Source: Henricia sp. BOLD:AAB3569
Lineage: Eukaryota; Echinodermata; Asteroidea; Spinulosida; Echinasteridae
Direction of reading: 5' to 3'
DNA: 64,000 bases
NCBI GenBank assembly: GCA_037783545.1
Contig: JBBELK010000463.1
Location: forward strand, 186,001-250,000
In this document: piece after piece, positions 1 to 8,800 of the stretch
Numbering within the stretch: the stretch's first letter is position 1
Layout: every line of letters starts with the position of its first letter
The notes under the pieces: model-generated
The model's database searches: none
Told to the model about the DNA's origin: nothing
Seen by the model: only the letters and a program-made list of their open reading frames with translations
Position numbers and translations under genes: made by a program

Positions 1-52
1 AAACACTACGCTTAGGCATGCCAAGCATACAATAATATTTGCGAAAATATGT

Positions 53-370
53 GCAAATAAAGCGGGCCTCCCACTGTGCGAATTTTGCCACGAATTAGCT
101 ACGATTGGGTACGATTGGGTACGATTGTGTGTAGAGTCTATAGGCAGTCTCCGATAATCGTACCAATTCGTAGGAAATTCGTGACAAAAATCGCACAGTG
201 GGAGGCCCGCTTAAAGCGGGCCCACTGTGCGATTTTTGCCACGAATTTCCAACGATTAGCTAAGATTTGGTACGATTGTGTATAGAGTCTATACACAATC
301 GTACCAAATCGTAGCTAATCGTACCTAATTCGTGGCAAAAATCGCACAGTGGGAGGCCCGCTTTATTTGC
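53..370. repeat. Tandem pair of foldback (hairpin) elements
   Basis: Two hairpins lie head to tail, at about 59-212 and 213-364. Each begins AAGCGGGCC..CACTGTGCGA and ends with the reverse complement ..TCGCACAGTGGGAGGCCCGCTT. The outermost bases extend the symmetry (GCAAATAAAGCGGG on the left, CCCGCTTTATTTGC on the right). The interiors repeat the words TACGATTGGGTACGATTG and CAATCGTACCAAATCG. No coding potential is visible. This looks like a duplicated MITE; the superfamily is unknown. Confidence 0.75.
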
Positions 371-513
371 AAAACAAATTGCGACATCGCAAATATTTGC
401 AAAGATATTTGCAGTTCGTTCGTATAGCGTAATGTCCCTTGTACTCCACGTTTAATCCACTGATTTATAAAATAACAATCACCAAGCCCTTGTATCATGC
501 AAGTAGTTAATTA

Positions 514-540
514 GGTGATCGGGCCAACAGCCCGATCACC
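514..540. repeat. Small perfect hairpin at edge of repeat array
   Basis: GGTGATCGGGC, a 5-nt loop, then GCCCGATCACC: an 11-bp perfect stem. The same 10-mer end (CCCGATCACC) recurs at 13861-13870. The two sites may therefore be the outer ends of one older element that contains the repeat array and was later interrupted by the LTR retrotransposon. Confidence 0.6.
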
Positions 541-2036
541 TATTACTCTCGTACGATTTCTTTTTTTTTTTTTTTTTTTTTTTTCTTTTTCTTTTTCCAC
601 TCAAACGTTTCCAGAGCTTTTCTTCAAAACGGTTCAAGCTATCAACTTGAAACTTTGTAGGAACATCAACCCCAATGTGAAGGTGTGCATACAAGTGTGA
701 CGTCATTGTGACGTCATTGGGTATCAAATTACAACCCAAAAATGACTAAAATATGCATGTTTTAAAATGCTTCCGTCTGGAAAACCACGTGACCCATGAT
801 TTACGTATTTAGCAGGCTTATAGATAAGATCATGGCCTACGATTTTCTTCGTGTGGGCATTTTCATCTGACCCTTCCTTCTGGGGTCAATCTGAGGTCAA
901 AGTTCAACGAAAACGAAAATCGCAATTTTTGCACTTATTGAGCAACAATGCCCATCAAACCAAGCTGAATCTTTAAGTAACTAAGTACAGGCATAGGTCC
1001 TATGGCAGACTTTCACCAGCGTGTATAATATTATGATGGCATCAAGCGTGACGTCATCGTGACGTCATCAAGTATCAAATTACACCCCCCAAAAAAACAA
1101 AATATGCATATTTTAAAATGCTTCCGTCTTGAAAACCACGTGACCCAGGATCTTCGTATTTGGCAGGTTTACAGATGACATTCTGTGCTACAATTTTCTT
1201 TGTGTGGGCATTTTCATCTGACCCTTCCTTCTGGGGTCAATTGGAGGTCAAAGTTCAACGAAACTGAGAATCTCAGTTTTTACACTTACCAGCAACAATG
1301 CCCATCAAACCAAGCTGAATCGTTAGTAAATTAGATACAGACATAGGCCTACGGCAGACTTTCACCAGAATGTATAGTATCACGATGGCATCAAGTGTGA
1401 CGTAATCATGACGTCATCAGGTGTCAAATTACAAAAATTGAAAGGTTATTATTTCCAAAATTCATATCTCAAGAACCGTAATAGATACTTGAACAATTCT
1501 TTCACAACATGATAAGTCTAAATGAACTGAACAAATCATACGATGTCATGACCCCTGTGTGACGCCTACTTCCGGTCCAAACCGGAAGTTGTTCGAAAAT
1601 GTGCATTTTGTAAGCGTTTTGAATGCAAATAGATTCAAAGTGGTAGTGAATTTGACCATATTTCTACGGAACGAAATGTTTCCACACATGTGGACCTTTT
1701 GACTATACCATTGGTGCACAACATTGTGACGTCATGATATCGTCACAGGTGTCAAATTACAAAAATTCAAAGGTTATTATTTTTAAAATTCACATCTCAA
1801 GAACCGTAATAGATACTTGAACAATTCTTTCACAACATGATAAGTCTAAATGAACTGAACAAATCATACGATGTCATGACCCCTGTGTGACGCCTACTTC
1901 CGGTCCAAACCGGAAGAGGTTCGAAAATGTACACTTGTTTAGCACTTTGAATGCAAATAGAGCCAAAGTGGTAGGGAATTTGACCATAGTTCTACGGAAC
2001 GAAATGTTTTCACACATGTGGACCTTTTGACTATAC
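541..2036. repeat. Tandem repeat array with paired TGACGTCA palindromes (left part)
   Basis: After a T-tract (about 560-584), two kinds of tandem unit follow. Type 1 has a period of about 350 bp, with TGACGTCA pairs at 698/709 and 1049/1060, and TGACGTAA/TGACGTCA at 1398/1409. Each unit carries the same text (AAAATGCTTCCGTCT, ACCACGTGACCCA, AAGTTCAACGAAA). Type 2 has a period of 328 bp, marked by ACTTCCGGTCCAAACCGGAAG-like hairpins at 1568 and 1896. No ORF is convincing. The array continues at 13339 after the retrotransposon. Confidence 0.75.
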
Positions 2037-3397
2037 TGTAACGGAAACCACCTCAGTAATCCCGCTAAAATATGTGACGGGTGTAAGTCACCCAGGGACT
2101 CGCTCTATTAAAAGTGCGTGACGATCCCTATAGAGAAAAACCCGTCTGCACCGGTAGAAGTCGACCAGATATGGACTCTGTGAATTCCCTGCGCCTCAAG
2201 TCACCACCAGCGATGTCGATCAGCCAGTCCTGCACCCCAGGTTGTAGTCAGTAACGTCAAGTGGTAGCGGTCAAGGCCTTTTACGGGGTAGCTCCAGGAG
2301 CAGACTAGTCGTCAACAACGCCAGGAAAGACATCTATTTTCAAGAGACTATTGGCCCTATATGGTAGCGTCTGTGGCCTCTAAAGTCTTATTTCAATATA
2401 ACAATACGCGAGAGCAGTGACTTTCTATAATTTATAAGGCAACTTAATAAATAAATGGGGACACGGAAACAAGTTATACCATGTCAAGGGAGAGGGTTGT
2501 TTTATTCATCTGAACTTCAAAACTATTGTTTAATGACCTTGTATTTCTTGTAATAATAGCTGTGAGTCAGTACAGTGAGCGCCTTCAACACGCGAGCGCC
2601 ACCTATTGTTCAATGCTCGTAGACATTCAATGGGACATGTAACCAGTCTATGTATTCAATGCATGCGCGCAGTTCAATGCATTTACATATGCACTGTGCA
2701 TTAACGCATAGGGATCGGGCAGCCAGCCACATCACACAGTAGTAGTACACAGTAGTATCCCCCAGCCGGTAGTAAGTATAGCAAGCCAGTACACGTACGT
2801 ACACAGCTAGCTCAGCTAGTCATCCCGTCAATCCCAGTACTTGCTTCTTCAGCCAGACATCACATCAGGTTACTTCTTCCCACAGGGCCTGTTCTGGAGG
2901 CGAACAGAGCCCCGAGCTCTGTTCGTGCTCGCCTTTTATAGATTTTGGCCACCCGAAAATTGGACTAAGCGCGCGCGCGCTTTACTACGAAATACGCGGC
3001 ACGCGCACGCGGTTGAAGTCCCTGACCGCTGACATCACAGCTCTGTATAATAACAAAGTACATCATAGACCTGTGTTCAAAATTAAAGTACAGTCGTTAA
3101 TGGCATTAAACTACATTGCATGGGTAAGTTCAAATTCATATAATCGCACTGCTCAGTCAAAGTTTCTAGTGAAAAGAAAAGTACTTAAGATGACAACAGT
3201 ATTTTCTATAAACTCAGTGGCCTTATTCTTACTCAAACGAGGGTTCTACAAACTTGGTAAATTTAGACAAATACACAGCTTAGATTAAACCTTTATCCTT
3301 TCCAATAAATTGTGTCTTTACAGCTTTATACGCTAATTTATGCAGGGGCAGTTTTAGTGTTTCTAAAAAAAAGGAACTCCAGCCAATTTTTGTCACA
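2037..3397 (-). repeat. Long terminal repeat, 3' copy
   Basis: 1,361 bp, TG...CA ends on either strand, offset by exactly 9,941 bp from its partner at 11978-13338. In this copy the polyadenylation signal is the functional one. It contains a run of GCGCGCGC and a 9-bp-arm inverted repeat (CGAACAGAG / CTCTGTTCG, about 2901-2925) just downstream of the TATA box on the - strand, near the expected transcription start. Confidence 0.95.
2501..2506 (-). terminator. Polyadenylation signal in the 3' LTR
   Basis: The - strand reads AATAAA about 400 bp downstream of the predicted transcription start position within the LTR. It would place the R/U5 border shortly after it. No other AATAAA on this strand fits the U3-R-U5 layout as well. 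Confidence 0.5.
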
Positions 3398-3410
3398 CTC
3401 TCCCCGACTT
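3398..3410 (-). promoter_or_regulatory. Polypurine tract
   Basis: On the - strand AAGTCGGGGAGAG abuts the first base of the 3' LTR (TGTGAC..), the normal place and composition for the plus-strand primer. Confidence 0.75.
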
Positions 3411-4579
3411 AGACTGAAATGTGTCCTCGCATTTAAACAAGCAGTTTCTGTTTTTAGGACAAAAATTGTCAAGTGGAAAACATCAACAACAAAGACTTTA
3501 CCAAATTATCCGAAAAATTCTCAACATTCTAATTCAACTTTAGTAATTTGTATCTTATGTGCATTTCGGCCGCAACACAGAACATTTCTCAAATTTGCAC
3601 TTAAAAACCTTTAAAAATCTTTTTACGTTTAACTTGTCATTTTGCAACAACATTTTGCCTTTAATTACAATCGAATTCAATCACAATAGCTCTCTACAGC
3701 AATTTCTAGGTACGTGTTTACCTTTAGGCTGCATTAGGCATAAACTTGTTTATACACTACAGTCTCCCAGATCTCAAACTTTAGTTATTTTTAGTTTACA
3801 GTTTCATATTCAGTCTATTCGTCATTATCCAAAATTTACAATTTCTTTGAAATCCGACCACATACTATTTCTATGCACTGTCCTACTCCATACATGAATC
3901 CATACATAATCGCAATGCCAATGCAACGCTATACACATCATCAGATCATGCATCATGCATGTTTAAACCTTCCGACCAAATTTATCAAAATCAACCGAAT
4001 ATTTTACATTTTATCCATCTTCAACAGAACAGTAATATACACATTCTATCCCTTTCTTTCATTTGACCAATTAAAACATTTGTCAGTACCTTTATGTAGT
4101 CGAAAAGTGCAGCTAGGTTCCGGTCAAACCGCGCGGTGAAACTTTCACGAACTCGCCGCCATGTTTGATAACATTTTTTTTGTGCGCGCGCAAAGCATCA
4201 TGGGTCCTATCGCTAGCCAGTCACAACGGCGGGAAATACTTTTTCTCACAAGTGCACTTTTTGATTCGCGCGCGCGCGAAACTTTATGTAGGCCTATAGG
4301 CATATGCAATTTAAGGCAAGTCACCGCCGCGGCTATAATTTAGCGCTCACTTTCAATACAACTTTGGACCTAATTTTAATTATACATAAATATTGTTTAC
4401 AATCCATTCAATCGAAGGGCTAACTTATACCGGGAGTTAATATTTTCTAAAATGTTTGCACGAGTATTTAGTTATTTCTCAAGTTTTTATCATAAAAATT
4501 CCAAAAACTGTATTCGTGAAAGTTCTTCTTCGTCAGGCCTATTTTATTTATTTATTTTTGTTTTTGTAAACCCTATTTC
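3411..4579. other. Noncoding 3' region of the retrotransposon
   Basis: About 1.2 kb between the zinc-finger ORF and the purine tract. It is AT-rich, with short CG-rich words (GCGCGCGCGAAA near 4267). The open frames here lack recognisable domains and run mostly opposite to element transcription. It would form the 3' untranslated part of the element RNA. Confidence 0.5.
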
Positions 4580-5572
4580 CTACTGTTCGCTGGGGTGCGC
4601 CGGTCCTGTTTCCCACTTCCTTGGTCGTTTGGGTTGGCTGCTTGGAAGACGATATTCCGTATAGTATACGGAATATTCCCTCCTGTCCGGAAACGTGGCG
4701 GTCTCGGTGACCTGGCGTACTTCGATCCCGAAGTCAAGGTGGTGGAGTATATCTGCCCTGGTCCTCCTCACCGAGGGGTCCTCCCTGGCTTGGGTCCTCA
4801 TCCAGGCGACCTCCGCACCAGCGGCCGATTGGGGTTTTCCCTCCCGCACTCGTTGGAATAACCTAGGGTCCACTCCGGTCACCTCTTGGGTTTGGGGTGC
4901 TTGCTCCTCCGGTGCCGGGCTGTGTATCTCCGCGACCGTTGTAATGGTAGACGGTGCTGCCTCGAATTCGATGACCGGTGCCTTGGGGTCTGTCCTACCG
5001 AAGTCTGCCTCGTTTACCCTGTCCATCCAACTCTGCATTTTTCTGGAAGGACTGATTGTGGTCACGGACGGGGGTTGCGAAGTGTCGTCTGACGAAAGGG
5101 GGGAGATTTCGATGGGGACGTTCATCGATCTTCTGAATATTTCCTCCACGTCCGGAGCCTTTCGTGGCGGTGCCCGTTGCTGACTGATGGTCGCTTTGAT
5201 TGGCGAAGGGTGGATCTCCAGCCAATCCTGGGGGTTGTCCATCGTTAAGGGTTTCTCGGACTTAGTGGCCGCGGGGCTCGTCTTGCCAGCTTTTTTTGCT
5301 TTTGTACTATCCTCTGCCGGTTTCGTTCTTGCCTCGACTGTGGGGTTCTTTACTACAACCAGCCTGTTATCTCCCGATCCCCTTTTCTCTCCTCCGTCGG
5401 CGGGCTTTTCCTCGTTTCGGGGTCGTTTCCTCTCCCGCTCAGTCTTGGACTTGGCCGGTTCCGGATCCTTGCTGTGGAATCTGTCGAGGTGCTGATGCAG
5501 ATCAACTCGACGAGAAAACCATCGCCGGCAAAGCCGGCAAGTATAACCATTCGGCCTAGGGTTGGGCTCCAT
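4580..5572 (-). CDS. Third ORF of the retrotransposon, C2H2 zinc-finger protein
   Basis: 330 codons, located after pol on the same strand, where an env gene would sit in a retrovirus. Residues 12-33 form one C2H2 finger: C12-x2-C15-x12-H28-x4-H33, with text CRLCRRWFSRRVDLHQHL. The next ~80 residues are highly basic and polar (KDPEPAKSKTERERKRPRNE), resembling a nuclear or nucleic-acid-binding tail. The remainder is low-complexity, rich in P, S, T and E. No signal peptide or membrane segment is visible, so it is not an envelope protein. It starts 313 bp after pol ends, so it needs a spliced or separate RNA. I do not know its function. DNA targeting, RNA binding or silencing suppression are possibilities only. 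Confidence 0.7.
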   Translation of the reverse strand: MEPNPRPNGYTCRLCRRWFSRRVDLHQHLDRFHSKDPEPAKSKTERERKRPRNEEKPADGGEKRGSGDNRLVVVKNPTVEARTKPAEDSTKAKKAGKTSPAATKSEKPLTMDNPQDWLEIHPSPIKATISQQRAPPRKAPDVEEIFRRSMNVPIEISPLSSDDTSQPPSVTTISPSRKMQSWMDRVNEADFGRTDPKAPVIEFEAAPSTITTVAEIHSPAPEEQAPQTQEVTGVDPRLFQRVREGKPQSAAGAEVAWMRTQAREDPSVRRTRADILHHLDFGIEVRQVTETATFPDRREYSVYYTEYRLPSSQPKRPRKWETGPAHPSEQ

Positions 5573-5885
5573 TTTCCAGCTTGTCTATAGTACGTCTGAT
5601 CTGCTGTCTGATGAGCTGTGCGAATGATTTTATAAAATCTTCTGTTTACCCATCACCAGGGACGCTAGCGATGCAAATTGCAGAGGGTCGTGACATGCGC
5701 AGGTACGTAACTGCGCAGCTGCGTTGCTCTCACTAGGCGTCGTTTGTACTGTATATACATATTCATGACATCTCACTGTCGAACTCATTATCTGTGTGCA
5801 TGCATAATGTAACTTAGAACACACCTCCGCATAAGTGCCCTGTTCAAACGCATTTACAGTTTTATATACATGTCTGCTGTCACGT
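5573..5885 (-). other. Spacer between pol and the zinc-finger ORF
   Basis: About 310 bp with no ORF of note. An AT-rich palindromic word GATTTTATAAAATC (about 5629-5642) lies roughly 60 bases upstream of the zinc-finger ATG on the - strand and could be a TATA-like element. A splice acceptor is equally possible; neither is proven. Confidence 0.35.
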
Positions 5886-8800
5886 CTAATCAATGTTCAC
5901 TTCAAAATCACGCAGTCTTGCTGGGCGTTTACTTTTCCGTCCACTGCGTCTTAAGTCCAGCCGAGCTGTCTCACGGCCCTCGTCATTAGTTTGGCTCTTT
6001 CCACGACTTTTCTTGTCGTGTTTCTGGTTTTCTCCCGCCTCCATTGCATCTTCGCCTGTGGGTGTCAATGGCCTCAGATTTTCCTCCTCTGGTGGCCGTT
6101 CTACAGTATTTCCCTCGTTGTTGCCACTTTCTTTGTGATGTTTATCAAGCCAATTTGGTGGACTTTCACCACAATAGGGCTTCAGCCGGTTGCTGTGTAC
6201 AACTTTCGGCTTTGACTTCTGGGACCTCTGTATTCGGTATGTCACGTCGCTCAGCCGTTTTGTGACGAGATACGGTCCTTCCCATGGTCGCTGTAACTTC
6301 GGACTCAATCCCTTTTTCCTCTGTGGCGAATACAGCCACACAGCATCGCCTTTGTGAAAACCTCCGCCTTCAGCTTTGTGATCATAATACCTCTTCTGTC
6401 GATCACTGGCAATCTTAAGGTGATCCCTAGCAAATTCGTGGACCGTCTCTAGCCTTTCGCGCAACTCATGCGCATATTCCTGCGTTAGTTCCTGACCTCT
6501 GTCTTCAGTTGGGTGTGTCGTTAGCAAATCAACCGGTAACTGGACGTCTCTTCCTAACATCATTTCACTTGCTGTACAACCTGTCGTTTCATGGACAGAT
6601 GTTCGGTACGCCATCATGACGTAGGGCAAATGACGGTCCCAGTCTTGCTGGTTGACTTCTACATACATCGATAACATCGATTCAATCGTCCTGTTTGCAC
6701 GCTCAATCATCCCATCGGATTGAGGATGTAAAGGAGTTGTTCTGCTCTTTTCGATGCCCATTATTCTGCAAACTTCCCGAAACACATGTGACTCAAAGTT
6801 TCGACCTTGATCGGAGTGAAGTTGTAGTGGCACTCCAAATCTGCAGATGAACTCTTCCGCCAATTTTTCCGCAACCGTGGTAGCCGCTTGGTCTGGAATC
6901 GAGTATGCTTCAGTCCACTTGGTGAAATAATCACCCACAATCAAAATGTACTTGTTACCGTCTTTTGTAACCGGTAAAGGTCCTAAGACATCGATGGCAA
7001 TTCTTTCCATTGGTAGTCCAACGTTGTACTGCTTCATCGGACCTCTACGTCTTTTATGGGGAGGTTTTCTTTTCGCACAGTCATCGCAGGTTTTACTGAG
7101 CCGATGGACATCTTCTCGCCATTGATACCAATAATATCGTCTTTGCACTCTGTCTAACGTCTTTCTCAGGCCTAAATGTCCGGACGTTGGGTCGCTATGT
7201 AAACGTTGCAATATCTCCGCTCGAAAGTTCTTTGGGAGGACAAGCTGCCATGTCACTTTGTCCCCCACTACAGATTCCCAACTTCGACACAGCAGTCCAT
7301 TTTTCATCTCTAGGCGATCCCATTGCGACCAGTAACTTTTTGTCGCTTTGTCTTGTGGTGAGACCTCAGACCACTCCGGTCTCCGTTCTCTAGTTTCCTT
7401 CCACTGTATTACGCGTCCAATCACTGGATCATTCATCTGTGATTCCCGTAAATCTTCGGCCGTCCAGTCACGGTTTTCTTCAGACCGTGTTCGCAGGACT
7501 TCATCCGATTTTTCCGCTGAGCTTACATCTAATTCGTCACTTGAATTATCATCTTTAGCATTTTCCTCGCTTTTTGACCTCTGTCGGTAGTTACACTTTC
7601 TACTTCTTAAGTTCACGGCTATACATCTCGGACTGTCTTCTTCCAGTCTCACATGATTCTTCAACTCTTCTTCAGAGTTTTTCCTGCCCTCATCGCTGTT
7701 CCCAGTGGCATCATACTCGCCATCTTCGAACACGTCTTCAGGGCTAATTTCGTTTTCTTCTCTGTCCCCAGTGGCATCACTCTCGCCATCTCCGGACATC
7801 TCTTCAGGGCAATCTCCGCCCTCGTCTCTGTCAATACATCTTGGACTGTCTTCTTCCAGTCCCACGTGATTCTTCAACTCTTCTTCAGAGTTTTTCCTGC
7901 CCTCATCGCTGTTCCCAGTGGCATCATACTCGCCATCTTCGAACACGTCTTCAGGGCTAATTTCGTTTTCTTCTCTGTCCCCAGTGGCATCACTCTCGCC
8001 ATCTCCGGACATCTCTTCAGGGCAATCTCCACCCTCGTCTTCAAAATTTCTTCCGTTATCAAAACTCAGGCCACTTCTTGGCCTCGTGCCGTCTGTGAAC
8101 TTATCTCGTGTACTGTCTTTACCGTCTTTTAGGTCCTCAGCTTCAACATCGTCTCCATTTCGCTCATCGGGAATTTCTTCATCACCATCAGTAATTACTA
8201 CTGCGCAGTGCACCCTCCGCGACGTGCTTTCTTCCGCCGCTGAGTCGTCACCTTCATCTGCGGCCTCTTGGGGTCCTTTATCTTCGGCAGTGGTTTGTCC
8301 CCGCATCTCGTTGCGCTCGATGCTACTACACTGTTGACACTCATCACACGGGCGGCGAGATAAGCCATCGGCGTTACCGTGTTGCCTCCCGGGCCGGTGC
8401 TGTATGTCAAATGTATAGGTGCTCATAACTTCTATCCAGCGAGCCGTCTGACCTTCGGGATTTTTGAAATTCATTAGCCACCTCAGTGCTCCATGGTCGG
8501 TTCGTATCAGAAATTTACTACCATACAGGTAGTGATGAAAGTGCTTGGTTGCAGTAACCATTGCCAGAAGTTCTTTTCTTGTGACACAATATCGGCGTTC
8601 GGCCTTAGTCAGTGTCCTACTGAAATACGCAATAACTTTCTCAGTGCCTCCTTGCATCTGCGATAGTACAGCTCCAAGGCCAGAGTTACTTGCGTCGGTG
8701 TCCAATACAAAGTCACCGTCACTCGTTGGATATGCCAAAATGGGCGTTGACGTCAGCGCCATCTTTAAACGATTGAAGGCCATCTCACACTCATCAGTCC

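Noticed and set aside
2610-2804. Small open frames inside the LTRs (also at 12551)
   Set aside because: They lie in the regulatory repeat, are identical only because the LTRs are identical, and encode nothing recognisable.
4695-5183. Long + strand frames opposite the zinc-finger ORF and pol
   Set aside because: Shadow frames: the - strand frames carry domain motifs, these do not.
4580-5572. Retrotransposon third ORF as an envelope gene
   Set aside because: Position fits, but there is no signal peptide, membrane segment or cysteine-rich ectodomain; a C2H2 finger is present instead.
7653-8132. 159-codon + strand frame with an internal repeat
   Set aside because: Antisense reading of the duplicated pol spacer; the repeat is explained by the coding strand.
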